This document shows, piece by piece, positions 15,153-24,786 of a stretch of 64,000 nucleotides of DNA. The stretch comes from a virus. A program made the position numbers and the translations under genes. Numbering within the stretch: the first letter of the stretch is position 1; each line of letters starts with the position of its first letter. The notes under the pieces were generated by a model that was not told the DNA's origin, made no database searches, and was given only the letters and a program-made list of their open reading frames with translations. The DNA lies in the IMG/VR virus record IMGVR_UViG_3300014501_000012, positions 1 through 64,000 of that record; one strand, 5' to 3'.

Positions 15153-15640
15153 GGCGGCTCACCAGCCAGCCCGAATGCACGACGGTGGGGATCGCCTTGG
15201 GGTTGCTGCCCGAAGGGTGGCGTCACCTTGTGGAGGACGTCGACGTCGCCATCGGTATCGACCCGGCGTTCGTGGGTTTGCACGACTACGACCTGACGAC
15301 GTTCGACTTCGACGACGAGCCCTGGGATGCCCACTACAAGGATCTTCCGCACATCGTCGGTGAAGAGCACCAGTGGATGTTGCCGATCTCTGCGCGGTGT
15401 CTCACCGTGGTGCTGCCTCTCGGCGTGGGAGTCAAAGGCGTGGTTCACGAGTTGGGGCATGTCCTGTGCCGCCTGGTGCCATGGAGTTGGACCCCGGCAG
15501 GCTGTACGCCCTACGGCCGGACCGACCGTGAAGAGGCATTCGCCGAGGCGGTCTCGTCCTGGTGCGTACCTGCGTACGAGCCCGACTATTGGGACCGCGA
15601 CAGCGAGGCCATCATGCGGAACCTTGAGGTGGCCGCATGA
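15149..15640 (+). CDS. HExxH zinc metallopeptidase-like protein, 163 aa
   Basis: ATGA overlap with the deformylase gene. HELGH at 100-104 followed 25 residues later by REEAFAEAVSSW is the zincin arrangement (two His ligands, catalytic Glu, third Glu ligand). The first 90 residues are acidic and unassigned. A predicted neutral metallopeptidase or a catalytically dead homologue. Its coupling to deformylase suggests joint action on N-termini or on a virion protein, which is inference. No signal peptide. Confidence 0.7.
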   Translation: MRRLTSQPECTTVGIALGLLPEGWRHLVEDVDVAIGIDPAFVGLHDYDLTTFDFDDEPWDAHYKDLPHIVGEEHQWMLPISARCLTVVLPLGVGVKGVVHELGHVLCRLVPWSWTPAGCTPYGRTDREEAFAEAVSSWCVPAYEPDYWDRDSEAIMRNLEVAA

Positions 15641-16410
15641 GCCGACGACTGATCCCGGCCGCGCAGGTTGACGAGTGGGCAGCCCAACTCCAGGCGGCGG
15701 TCGACCGCGCCCTCGACGCCCAGCGGGACGCGGTCCTGCGCGTGCTCGGTGCGCACGGGATCCAGCTCTCAGTCACGGCCGCGTCGAAGAAGGGCCGTGC
15801 CGCCGGCCTGACCGGGGTCGTGGCGTTCACGGTCTGGGACCAGGACCAGTGGGCGAAGCTTGTCGATGCCCAGATCCAGCCCGTCGCCCAGAGCGTGGCA
15901 GACGACGCGGTGGTCGTGGCGTCGTCGAACGTCTCGACCTCGACCGCCGGAATGCCCTCGAATGCCGACGCGATCTCGGCCGCCATCGCGTCCGCGGCCA
16001 TCGCCTCGGGCGCGTATCTCGGCCAGCGGATGAACAACGCCGCGGCCAGTTCAACCGATCCATCGGACGACATCGCCGATGTCCTGGCCACGTCTTCGGC
16101 GATCGTCGGGGGCGTGGTCGCCGGCATGGCCCTCGCCGCTGCGAACTCGGCCTCGGGCGACGTCTCGCAGTTCGTGACCTCGACCACGGGCGTGCTCGCC
16201 ACCCACTCGTGGAACAGCGTCCTGGGAGAGACCACGAGGCCCTGGCACGCCGACGCCGACGGGCAGGAGGTCCCGGTCGGCCAGCCATTCATCGTCGACG
16301 GCGAAGAGATGATGTACCCCGGGGACTCGGCGGGCTCGGACGAGAACACGATCAACTGCCAGTGCTGGGAAGAGGTCGACGGCCTCGATTCGGGCCAGGC
16401 CGCAGCATGA
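15637..16410 (+). CDS. MuF-like head morphogenesis protein, 257 aa
   Basis: ATGA overlap. The C-terminal part carries the minor head protein signature of the Mu gpF / SPP1 gp7 family: ETTRPWHADADGQEVPVGQPF, then MYPGD and TINCQCWEEVD at the end. The middle is Ala/Ser-rich helical. These proteins sit inside the head near the portal and may be ejected with DNA. The portal - MuF - protease gene order supports the call. Confidence 0.8.
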   Translation: MSRRLIPAAQVDEWAAQLQAAVDRALDAQRDAVLRVLGAHGIQLSVTAASKKGRAAGLTGVVAFTVWDQDQWAKLVDAQIQPVAQSVADDAVVVASSNVSTSTAGMPSNADAISAAIASAAIASGAYLGQRMNNAAASSTDPSDDIADVLATSSAIVGGVVAGMALAAANSASGDVSQFVTSTTGVLATHSWNSVLGETTRPWHADADGQEVPVGQPFIVDGEEMMYPGDSAGSDENTINCQCWEEVDGLDSGQAAA

Positions 16411-16468
16411 TACCGCCGACCCACCGACCTGATGTGCCAGACTTCCAAACGTCGAGGAGGCAATGACC

Positions 16469-18772
16469 ATGCGCCAGATGTGGGGTCCGTTCACGCGTCG
16501 CGAGCACCCCGGGGTGCCCGCAGATCACTTCCTGCCTGCCTGCGGCCGCCACGCCGCGGTCGATCACCGAGGCCGGATCACTGCCCTGGTGGCTGATGGC
16601 CCCGACCCTGGTCCGATGGTGTTCGGAGCGATCCCGCTGAGCGCCGGACCGTCGGACACCACCGACGCGGCGTGGGACGGCGGAGCCCAGGAGAAGAACC
16701 TCAACAACGAGGACGGCAAGGCCGAGTACCGCCAGATGTACGCCTGGGTCGATTCGGACGCTGACCAGGACACAAAGTCGGCCTACTCGTTCCCGCATCA
16801 CATGGTCGATGGTGACGGCAAGGTCGGAGCGGCCAACACCACGGCCTGCTCGAGCGGGATCGGGGTTCTGAACGGCGGGCGCGGGGTCTCGGTCAAAGAC
16901 GCCGACTGGTTCGATGACCGGGCCGGGATCTTCAAGCACCTGGTAGCCCACCTCTCGGCCTCCGGGGTCAAGGACGAGGACCTGCCGAAGCTCGACGACA
17001 TGACCGTGGTCGACGAGCGCGAAGCCCTGGTGGTCCGACTGATCGCCACGGGCAAGCTGGACGATGCCGGCATGGCCGAGCTGCTCACCGAGGACTCGAT
17101 CCTCCACGACCCGGACAACGCCCGCCTCACCGAGTACGTCGTCGCCTGCGAGACGCCCGACACCACGACCACGATCACGAGGATCGAGACCGGCGAGCAA
17201 CTGGCGGAGAAGCTCGCCGAACTGCGCGAACGCCAGGGCGAGACCCCGCGGATCAAGGTCAAGCTCGCCGCCTTCGACGACCTCGAGGTCGAGATGGCGA
17301 TCCACTGGGACCCCGAGGTCTGGGACGAGTCCTGGGTCAACGAGGACGGGACGATCGGACGCAAGGGTGCCTTCGTCTCGAACGGTCCCGAGACCCCGTT
17401 CGCCATGGTCGCGGCCGGCGGGGATCTTCCACAGCTCGTGGACAACCCCGGAGCGCCCTGGCACGCCATCTTGTGCGTCGAGGGCCTGCGGACCGACGAG
17501 GATCCAGGCCGGGAGATCATGCCCATGGCCTGCGAGTTCCCCGACCTTCCGGTCTCGCTCCGCCTCCAGATCCACGACGAGGGCGGTCACTGGGGCGCGG
17601 TCACCTGCGGGCGCATCGACACCATGGAGCGCCAGGACATGCAGGGCTACAACGCCATCGCAGGAGCGGGGGTCTTCGGGACTGACGAGCACGGCCAGCT
17701 CGCCCAGTTGCTCGTGACCGAGCAGACCCAGCGGTTCATCTCGATCGATCCCCGGGCGGTCACGGTCGAGGTGGTCGAGGTCGAGATCAACACCTCGGGG
17801 ATTTACGACGGCTACGACGACGAGTGCGAGCCCGACCTGTACGACTGGTGGATGCGCTACACCAGCCTCACGATCGGCGCGGCCACCATCGTGGCAACCC
17901 CGGCCTTGCAGCAGGCGGTGATCACCCTCGCCGACGTGCCGCTTCCCGAGACCCCGATCGCCATCGCCAACGCCCAGACCTCGACCGTCGTGGCCTCGGC
18001 GGGCCCGCTCGCACCTCCCGGGGCGTGGTTCGAGGACCCGGCGTTCCACGTCGGAGATCCCCGCCTCGTCCGCCAGGCCGACGGGCACTACGCCTGCCCG
18101 CTGACGGTCGACGACGACGGCCGGGTCTACGGCCACGCGGCCTACTGGGGCTCGAAGCACACGGGGTTCCCCGGACGCACGGTCCATCCCCCGCACTCCC
18201 CGACGTACGCGTACTTCACCACCGGCCACGTCAAGACGGCCGAGGGCAAGGTCGTGCCGGCGGGCCAGGTCACGATGGGCTGCGGACACGCGACGACCGA
18301 CCTCGACCAACGCCGGGCGGTCGCCCACTATGACGGCGGGTACGGCGCGATCCAGATGGCGGACATCCAGGCGGGCGAGGACGACTTCGGGATCTGGGTG
18401 GCGGGCTCGCTCCGCTCGGACGTGACCGAGACCGACATCGCCAAGTTCCGGGCTCAGAACCTCTCGGGTGACTGGCGGACGGTGGCGGGCACGCTGCACA
18501 TGGTCGCCTGCCTGGCCGTCCCGGTGCCGGGGTTCCCGATCTCCCGCGAGTCCCTGATCGCGGCCGGGGCCGAGGTCATCGACTCCCACGCGGCACGCGC
18601 CGGGGTAGACCCCGAGGACCACGACGTCGTTCTTTCGCTCGTCGCGGCCGGACGGGTCCACCGGGCTCCTCCCGAGGAACGGTTGCAGCGCCTCGAGCAC
18701 CAGATGGACTCGATGCGGGCCCGCGAGCGGCGTGAGAGCGTGCTGGCCGACCTGCGGGGTCTGTCGGCATGA
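16469..18772 (+). CDS. Capsid maturation protease-like protein, 767 aa
   Basis: Start placed at ATG 16469, 8 nt after GAGGAGG; ATG 16463 is only 2 nt from it. The N-terminus has PHHMVDGDGKVGAANTTAC and a helical region. The C-terminal half has RVYGHAAYWGSKHTGFPGR, HSPTYAYFTTGHV, TMGCGHATTDL, AHYDGGYGA and DFGIWVAGSLRSDV, the conserved order seen in actinophage capsid maturation proteases. The end is helical, possibly scaffold-like. It would cleave the scaffold or capsid N-terminus during head assembly. Large for the family because of a roughly 300-residue middle section with no recognised fold. Confidence 0.75.
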   Translation: MRQMWGPFTRREHPGVPADHFLPACGRHAAVDHRGRITALVADGPDPGPMVFGAIPLSAGPSDTTDAAWDGGAQEKNLNNEDGKAEYRQMYAWVDSDADQDTKSAYSFPHHMVDGDGKVGAANTTACSSGIGVLNGGRGVSVKDADWFDDRAGIFKHLVAHLSASGVKDEDLPKLDDMTVVDEREALVVRLIATGKLDDAGMAELLTEDSILHDPDNARLTEYVVACETPDTTTTITRIETGEQLAEKLAELRERQGETPRIKVKLAAFDDLEVEMAIHWDPEVWDESWVNEDGTIGRKGAFVSNGPETPFAMVAAGGDLPQLVDNPGAPWHAILCVEGLRTDEDPGREIMPMACEFPDLPVSLRLQIHDEGGHWGAVTCGRIDTMERQDMQGYNAIAGAGVFGTDEHGQLAQLLVTEQTQRFISIDPRAVTVEVVEVEINTSGIYDGYDDECEPDLYDWWMRYTSLTIGAATIVATPALQQAVITLADVPLPETPIAIANAQTSTVVASAGPLAPPGAWFEDPAFHVGDPRLVRQADGHYACPLTVDDDGRVYGHAAYWGSKHTGFPGRTVHPPHSPTYAYFTTGHVKTAEGKVVPAGQVTMGCGHATTDLDQRRAVAHYDGGYGAIQMADIQAGEDDFGIWVAGSLRSDVTETDIAKFRAQNLSGDWRTVAGTLHMVACLAVPVPGFPISRESLIAAGAEVIDSHAARAGVDPEDHDVVLSLVAAGRVHRAPPEERLQRLEHQMDSMRARERRESVLADLRGLSA

Positions 18773-19113
18773 GCGACGGAGCGACGGCGGTGGGAGCGGG
18801 CACGGAAGCAGCGATGGCGGAGATCGCCGACCTGGGCGGCGTGGCCGCGGTGGCGATGGTCGGTGGCAAGCAGGTCGACTGGGAGCCGGCGGAGAAGCCC
18901 TGCGAGCACCGGAACCTGTTCAACCAACGGGTGGTCGTGGCCGCGGTCACGCTTGAAGCCGACGAGAAGACCGGCCCGATCGACCACTGGGAGGCGACCC
19001 TGGCCGTCCGGTGTGCCGAGTGCGGGTCTGCGTTCGACGTCGAGCTCGACACGGCCGCCCTCCGGACCGAGGGCAAGACGATCTTCGTCCGACTCCATCC
19101 ATCCGCCGACTGA
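18769..19113 (+). CDS. Hypothetical protein with Cys pairs, 114 aa
   Basis: ATGA overlap with the protease. The N-terminus is Ala/Gly-rich. Later PCEHRN and AVRCAECGSAF give C-x-H and C-x2-C pairs that could form one zinc site in a beta-rich fold. Function unknown. It is the last gene of the portal-protease translation unit, before a new leader at 19114-19162. Confidence 0.55.
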   Translation: MSDGATAVGAGTEAAMAEIADLGGVAAVAMVGGKQVDWEPAEKPCEHRNLFNQRVVVAAVTLEADEKTGPIDHWEATLAVRCAECGSAFDVELDTAALRTEGKTIFVRLHPSAD

Positions 19114-19162
19114 CCTCGGCGAGTACCATCCGCCAACATCGACCCAGGAGGGCCCGAAGAAC

Positions 19163-20392
19163 ATGACGCAGACCGCAACCGCCGCCCCGGTCGCACCAGC
19201 TATTCCGGGGGCACCGACGCCTGACGGGCTCCCGATCGACGCTGACCTGATCCTGGTCGAACTCGGGAATGCCAAGCCCACAAAGACCACCTTCTGCGAC
19301 TGGGACGGGGTGGCACCGGCCGTGACCTACGTCTACATCCCGACAGGGAAGGACCACTTCCCCGAAGGCCACCACGGCTACGTCCAGGCGGTCGACCCCC
19401 AGGTCAACGGTCAGGCGATTCGCCGGCACGTCGAGCACGCGGCCTACGAACTGGGAGGCGTCACGCACCTCCCGGGCCATGAGCCCGTCCTCGTGATCGT
19501 CTCGGCCGACGGAGTGTGGAAGAACCACTCGGAGCCCGCGACGACCCCGGAGTGGGTCTGGTCGAACAACCCCGAGACCCAGCGCCTCGTCGCCGAGTTC
19601 TTCGCCTGCCCCCAGGGTCGCCCGGCCGACGTCGAGATGACGCACTTCACCACGGCCGGGCCTCCGGGGGTCTCACCTCCGCCCGACGACGGGATCGCTC
19701 CGGGGGCCAACTTCGAGATGAACGCCCTGATCACCCAGAACGGGCGGGACACTCAGGCCCGGACCTTCGGGGGGCCTGGCGGGACGTCCGGCACCAGCAC
19801 CACGGCACCGGGAGCCACCAGCATGACGCTGGACGACCAGACGGCGCCGGGTAGCACCACGGCGTGGACGAACATGCGGGTGATCCGCGGGGCGGTGTGG
19901 GCGCAGATCATCTCCAACACCAACGCGACGCCTCCTGTGTTGACGGTGGACCGCTGGTACAACTTCGCCACTCCGGGCGGCGCGGCGGGCTCGACTCCTG
20001 CGGCCGGCGTCTACGGGATCATCGGGGGACCTGCCCCGTCCTGGGTCATCGGCCTCTCGACATCGACCACGTCTCTGCCGACATCCGCGGGAGCATGCAC
20101 GAACACAGTCCTCCCGGGCCCCGAGATCACCACGTCAGGCGGGGGTCTGGTTCGCCAGATCTGCCCGTGGGCGCACACGGCCTCGGCCGCCACGACCACG
20201 CTGACGCCGATCTTCACCGCCAATGGGTCGGATACGCTGCCGGTCACGATCGGCTCGATCGGGGTCTTCAACTCGATGGTCGTCTCCGATGGCACCGGGA
20301 CGATGTTCTTCAACACGCTGCTCACGACGCCGGCAACGCTGTCGAGCATCGGCGATCAGCTCACGCTCACGGAGACGATCTCGGGATCGTAG
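19163..20392 (+). CDS. Putative virion protein, beta-rich, 409 aa
   Basis: ATG 19163, with AGGAGG upstream and TACCAT in the 49-bp leader as a candidate -10 box. Residues 1-170 are a distinct mixed domain (DADLILVELGNAKPTKTTF, HVEHAAYELGG). From about 190 the sequence is Gly/Ser/Thr-rich beta structure ending VTIGSIGVFNSMVVSDGTGT, like phage surface or fibre domains. Located between protease and capsid, so it could be a head decoration or head fibre protein. The role is inferred from position and composition. Confidence 0.55.
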   Translation: MTQTATAAPVAPAIPGAPTPDGLPIDADLILVELGNAKPTKTTFCDWDGVAPAVTYVYIPTGKDHFPEGHHGYVQAVDPQVNGQAIRRHVEHAAYELGGVTHLPGHEPVLVIVSADGVWKNHSEPATTPEWVWSNNPETQRLVAEFFACPQGRPADVEMTHFTTAGPPGVSPPPDDGIAPGANFEMNALITQNGRDTQARTFGGPGGTSGTSTTAPGATSMTLDDQTAPGSTTAWTNMRVIRGAVWAQIISNTNATPPVLTVDRWYNFATPGGAAGSTPAAGVYGIIGGPAPSWVIGLSTSTTSLPTSAGACTNTVLPGPEITTSGGGLVRQICPWAHTASAATTTLTPIFTANGSDTLPVTIGSIGVFNSMVVSDGTGTMFFNTLLTTPATLSSIGDQLTLTETISGS

Positions 20393-20417
20393 GTCCTGGT
20401 AGAGACCGATTCTGCCC

Positions 20418-23400
20418 ATGCTGACCTTCCCCGACATAGAACTCCCACCGACGTTCCCGGCCCAGGCGGGGCTCGACACACAGGGCCTCCAGGCCATCAC
20501 GGCGTTCGCCGCGGGTGGCGGGGTCCTCAGCGGTTGCGGGGTGACCGCGCAGTCCTCACCGAACATGACCGTCCAGGTCGCGGCCGGGATACTGGCCGTC
20601 GCTGGGACCGCCTACTCAGTGGGCGCGGTGGGTTCGCTCGCCATCGCGGCTGCGAGCACGACCGATCGCAAGGACGTGGTGATCTATCGCGTGGGCACGG
20701 GGGTCATGGTGCTGCAAGGAACGCCCTGCGGGACGGCCGGGTGGACCGCCACCTCGTCCAACCCCAACTACCCGGTGAAGCCCGCTCTGACCTTCACGAC
20801 GGACCTCCTGCTGGCCGAGATCTACGTCGAAGGAACTGGGGCCACGGCTACGACCTCGATCACGACCGGCAACATCGTGGACCAGACGCTCACGATCGCC
20901 ATGCCGCCGTTCACGGCCGGGGGCGACCTCACCGGCACGTTCCCGGCACCGACGATCAAGGCAAGCGTTGCGCTCACGGGCGCACCGACCGCCCCCACGC
21001 CGCCGATCTCTGACTCAAGCACCAGACTCGCCACCACGGCGTTCGTGAGTGCTCTGGTCGATGGGGCCGACTACAAGGCGGCGCGCCAACTCGCAACCAC
21101 CGCAGCCCTTCCGACCAACACCTATGCCAACGGGGCGTCGGGGGTGGGAGCAACACTGACCGGCGTCGACCTTACGGGCGCGGCGCTCGTCATCGACGGG
21201 ACGAGCAACCCCGCTATCGGCACGACTGTTCTCGTCAAGAACGAGGTGGCGGGAGCGCACAACGGGGCCTACGTCGTCCAGACCGTGGCGGCAGTCGGCA
21301 CCGCGTGGGTGCTGATCCGGGCGACCGACTACAACCAGGCAGCGGAGATGGCGCCGGGCGATGCGTTCTACATCTACGGCGGATCGAGTGGAGGCAACCT
21401 CTCGACCACCTGGGTGATGAACCAGTCAGCGGCGATCACGGTCGGAACCACCGCCCTGACCTTCGTGCAGATCCAGGGCATCGGCTCGATCACGAGCGGC
21501 GCGGGCATCACCATCACCGGCACGTCAATCGCAATGACGACTCCACCGCTGACACCGGGAGCCACGCAAACGGCCAACTTCACCGCCCTGGCTAACCTTT
21601 TCTACCCGATCAACACGACGGCGGGGACGTTCACCGGCACGCTCCCGGCTGCTCCCGCCAATGGCACCGTCGTCGGATTCAAGATCACCGTCTCCACCAC
21701 TCCAGCGACCATCTTCACAGTGGCGGCGGGTGGGAGCGACGTACTCAACGTCGCGGGGACCACCTCGGCCACGATCAAGGTATTCGGTGAGGTCCAGCAG
21801 TGGATCTACTTCTCCGGTGTCTGGTACGCGTACGTCAGCACGCCCGTGGGGCAGCTCGACCTTCGGTACCCGTTGAACACGGCGACACCTGGCGGCGATC
21901 TCGCAGCAGCCGGATCGACCTACGCTGTCCCGCTGCTCTCGGCCACGGCGAATGTAAAAGCGATCATTGAGGCGAACTCAACGCCGTTCCCGCTCCCCGG
22001 CGCGGTTGACTTCATGGGGCACTCCTACATGGGCGCCACGGACCTCGGACTACCCGAGCCCATGATGCAGGCGAAGTATGTGGCCTCCCGCATCGCGGCG
22101 GCGCTCGGTGCTACGCCTGACTCGGTTACCTCTTTTACCCAGGGGGGCGGCCGCCTCCTCTCCACCGACACTGACGGTTGTGGGTGGGGCACAGCGTTGC
22201 AGCGTTGGCTTCCGCCCACGGCCGTCGGTCTCGCTGCGCAGTCTGGCGGGGCGTACCAACTCGGCGGCCAGGTCAATCCGCCCCTCCCGGCCACGAGCCT
22301 GCCCACATTCGTCGGGCTGCACGGCATAAACGACGTGGTCTATCCCTTCGGTGGCGGCTTCACGCCGTTCACAGCGTCGGCCAATGGTTCGGGGACTCTC
22401 ACGAGTTCGACCAATCTCTCGTCGACTGGCAGTTACCTGGCTGGTCGTATTGGAGGCAACGGCATCCAGGTCGGGGATTACCTCTTGGGCGCTGGTATCC
22501 GCGGCGCGGCCCAGGTGGCAAGTGTGACCTGGAACGGGTCAAACCTCACGACAATCGTTCTCACAACGGTCGGACAGAACACGGCCCCCTCTACCAGCGT
22601 CTCTTACAACCTGATCCCCAATAACTTCGCCACCCAGGGAAAGGCGGCGATCATAAATGCCGCATCGGCCGTCGTCCAGCGACGGGTTGCGGGGGCCATC
22701 GTCCGTTCCGACGACGCGGCGATCACGTACTCAGGGACCTGGACGACGGTCACGCAGAATGGTGGCAACACCGGGCCGACCATCCGACAATCCATTGTCA
22801 ACAACTCGGCGCTCAGCTACACCTTCCCCGCCACGCACCCTGGCGGCATGGTGGGGTTCATCTTCGTCGGCACCAACGACCTCGACGCGTCGGGCTGCAC
22901 CGTGACGGCGGGAGGCACGAGCGCCGCGGGCGTACTCGGCGCCGTCACCACGGTGGGACGCGCTGGGTGGTGCGGGTTGAATGCCCCGGTCCTGGTAAGG
23001 ATCAAGACAACCGCCGCCGACGCGGGCAAGACGATCACATTCACATTCGGCACCGGAAGCGGCGGCACGCCGGTTCTCCAGTTCGACTCAATCAACTTCG
23101 ATGCGCAGTACCAATCACCCGTCATTCTGGTGACGCAGCCCCTCGTCGTCCCCGACTTTGACGGCGCCGCTGACCCGGTAACCAACATCCCAGCCCTGAA
23201 CGCTGCTCTCGCTCGGGTCGTCACGAACTTCCAGACAGCCCCAGCGGGTGGGTTCCCCGCCATCGGCCCGATCACCCCGGCCTACACGAACGTCGTGCTG
23301 GCGGACTTCGCCACGGAGATCAACAAGAAGTCGTTCTACCTCGGGTCATCCATCCTCGCCACGGGGAGCACGTCGTCAAGTGTGACCCTGGTCGGTCAGC

Positions 23401-24413
23401 GCACCACGACGCAAGGCGACCAACTGCCTCCGTACGCGGGACAGCAGCTCGGGATTTCGTGCAACAACGTCGGGGACCTGAACGAAGTGGTGTTCGTGAC
23501 CTCGGTCGCCGCAGGGTCGCCCGTGACTATCGGCGGGAGCACCTACCCGACGTGGACCGTCAACATGAACCGCAACATCAACCCGTCCGGGTTTGCGGCA
23601 TTTCAGCAGAACGCCGCCACTGGCTCTATCACGTCGCTGGTCTCCCCGGTCGCCGACGTGATGTGGATGGGACCCGATTACATCCACCCCGGAGACGTGG
23701 GTGCGGCCCTCATCGCCAGCAACGTGCTCCAGGCGTACCAGTCGGTTCCGACCACCGCCAACCCCGATTTCATCGCTGCCAGCGGCCAGCGTTGGCTCCA
23801 GGGGCGCACGACTCCGTATCCGCGTGCTCTCGACGGCGGCATTTGGACGCCCAAAGGCATCGAGGGGACTTTCACCCCCGTCGCCAACACCGTCTATGCC
23901 ATGCGCTACTACGCGTCCGAATGGCAGCTCATCACAGGGGTAGGCGTGAGCGTCGTCGCCCAGCAGGGCAACCTTATGTACGCGGCGTTCCTGCTCGATA
24001 CGTCGAACGGGTCGTATCCGGGGATGGTCATCTGTGACTTCGGGTTGGCTGACGTGGCGCTCAGCTCCAACACGAGCCTCGGCCTTCTCGCTAGTGGCGG
24101 CGACGAGTACCTGCTCGCTCCCGGCTCGTACTGGGTCGCGGTCGGATTCAATAGCGCCACGGTGTCAACGGTCCGCGGGGTCGCGACACGCACCGATGAG
24201 CCGAACGTGGACTGGATCTCCCTGACAGAACTCAACACAGAGGCGACCACCTACGGGAAGCAGGGTTACACCTGGACTCCTGCAACGACGGGGGCGGCGA
24301 TCACCAGCATGGCCGTAGCCGGGACACCAGCGCCAATCGTGGGCGGAACCACCGCGCAAATGCCCCGCATCTGGGTCCAAAGGACCGTCCAGAAGTACAA
24401 CTTCGCCGGATGA
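20418..24413 (+). CDS. Fibre protein with SGNH esterase domain, 1331 aa
   Basis: The N-terminal 150 residues match fibre-base proteins (NMTVQVAAGILAVAGTAYSV, DVVIYRVG). A fibre collar segment (TRLATTAFVSALV, about 205) follows, then a repeat common in fibres (GVGATLTGVDLTGAALVIDG, VLVKNEVAG). From about 530 there is an SGNH hydrolase: MGHSY (nucleophile Ser near 535), HGINDV near 635, and DYIHPGD near 1085, supplying the Asp-His pair. A beta domain splits the hydrolase around 645-900. Probably deacetylates or cleaves host surface glycans. Its position inside the head module, before the capsid gene, is unusual. Confidence 0.75.
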   Translation: MLTFPDIELPPTFPAQAGLDTQGLQAITAFAAGGGVLSGCGVTAQSSPNMTVQVAAGILAVAGTAYSVGAVGSLAIAAASTTDRKDVVIYRVGTGVMVLQGTPCGTAGWTATSSNPNYPVKPALTFTTDLLLAEIYVEGTGATATTSITTGNIVDQTLTIAMPPFTAGGDLTGTFPAPTIKASVALTGAPTAPTPPISDSSTRLATTAFVSALVDGADYKAARQLATTAALPTNTYANGASGVGATLTGVDLTGAALVIDGTSNPAIGTTVLVKNEVAGAHNGAYVVQTVAAVGTAWVLIRATDYNQAAEMAPGDAFYIYGGSSGGNLSTTWVMNQSAAITVGTTALTFVQIQGIGSITSGAGITITGTSIAMTTPPLTPGATQTANFTALANLFYPINTTAGTFTGTLPAAPANGTVVGFKITVSTTPATIFTVAAGGSDVLNVAGTTSATIKVFGEVQQWIYFSGVWYAYVSTPVGQLDLRYPLNTATPGGDLAAAGSTYAVPLLSATANVKAIIEANSTPFPLPGAVDFMGHSYMGATDLGLPEPMMQAKYVASRIAAALGATPDSVTSFTQGGGRLLSTDTDGCGWGTALQRWLPPTAVGLAAQSGGAYQLGGQVNPPLPATSLPTFVGLHGINDVVYPFGGGFTPFTASANGSGTLTSSTNLSSTGSYLAGRIGGNGIQVGDYLLGAGIRGAAQVASVTWNGSNLTTIVLTTVGQNTAPSTSVSYNLIPNNFATQGKAAIINAASAVVQRRVAGAIVRSDDAAITYSGTWTTVTQNGGNTGPTIRQSIVNNSALSYTFPATHPGGMVGFIFVGTNDLDASGCTVTAGGTSAAGVLGAVTTVGRAGWCGLNAPVLVRIKTTAADAGKTITFTFGTGSGGTPVLQFDSINFDAQYQSPVILVTQPLVVPDFDGAADPVTNIPALNAALARVVTNFQTAPAGGFPAIGPITPAYTNVVLADFATEINKKSFYLGSSILATGSTSSSVTLVGQRTTTQGDQLPPYAGQQLGISCNNVGDLNEVVFVTSVAAGSPVTIGGSTYPTWTVNMNRNINPSGFAAFQQNAATGSITSLVSPVADVMWMGPDYIHPGDVGAALIASNVLQAYQSVPTTANPDFIAASGQRWLQGRTTPYPRALDGGIWTPKGIEGTFTPVANTVYAMRYYASEWQLITGVGVSVVAQQGNLMYAAFLLDTSNGSYPGMVICDFGLADVALSSNTSLGLLASGGDEYLLAPGSYWVAVGFNSATVSTVRGVATRTDEPNVDWISLTELNTEATTYGKQGYTWTPATTGAAITSMAVAGTPAPIVGGTTAQMPRIWVQRTVQKYNFAG

Positions 24414-24417
24414 TGAT

Positions 24418-24459
24418 ATGAGCTACGGCACCACCGCCTACGGCACTAGCCCCAGATAG
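24418..24459 (+). other. Micro-frame of 13 codons, possible remnant N-terminus
   Basis: ATG 24418 to TAG 24457-24459 encodes SYGTTAYGTSP after Met. It resembles the first residues of the tail protein at 43525 (PFGTDPHGDAPYGDSS), which then continues into DxALTTD repeats. The neighbouring gene at 24787 also consists of such repeats, so this may be a leftover start of a related gene. The stop overlaps a TAGGAT -10-like box. Confidence 0.25.
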
Positions 24460-24468
24460 GATGACGAG

Positions 24469-24783
24469 ATGCCAGTAGACCTCAGCGGAATAGCCGACAT
24501 CACCCAGTTGGAGTCCATCGCCTACAAGCAGATGCGCGTGATCGCGGCGGGACAGCAGGCCCAAGAGGTTCTCCAGGCGTGCGAGGGCCGGATAGCCCAG
24601 ATCCAGGGTGAGCAGCGGGAGGCGGCGGCACTTGAGGCGAAGCGGCTGTACGACGAGACGCTGGCTCAGACGAAGCCCCCACCGCGGGCCGAGCGCCGGA
24701 TCAAGCCCGTGAAGGCGGCGAAGAAGGCGCGCCCGGTGAAGAAGGCCGCCAAGAAGGTGGCAGCAGCCCGAAAGCGGACGTAG
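24469..24783 (+). CDS. Hypothetical helical protein with basic tail, 104 aa
   Basis: ATG 24469, 6 nt after TAGGAT (24457-24462), probably leaderless. Residues 5-65 are a long amphipathic helix region (ESIAYKQMRVIAAGQQAQE and onward), possibly a coiled coil. The last 30 residues are a Lys/Ala-rich histone-H1-like tail (KKARPVKKAAKKVAAARKR) able to bind DNA. It may be an internal head protein or DNA-binding factor; inferred. Confidence 0.55.
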   Translation: MPVDLSGIADITQLESIAYKQMRVIAAGQQAQEVLQACEGRIAQIQGEQREAAALEAKRLYDETLAQTKPPPRAERRIKPVKAAKKARPVKKAAKKVAAARKRT

Positions 24784-24786
24784 CTC

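Noticed and set aside
16352-18700. Leftward open frame of 782 codons opposite the capsid maturation protease
   Set aside because: It is the usual antisense shadow of a GC-rich gene: Arg/Asp/Val-rich low-information protein, no ribosome binding site, and the sense frame has clear family motifs.
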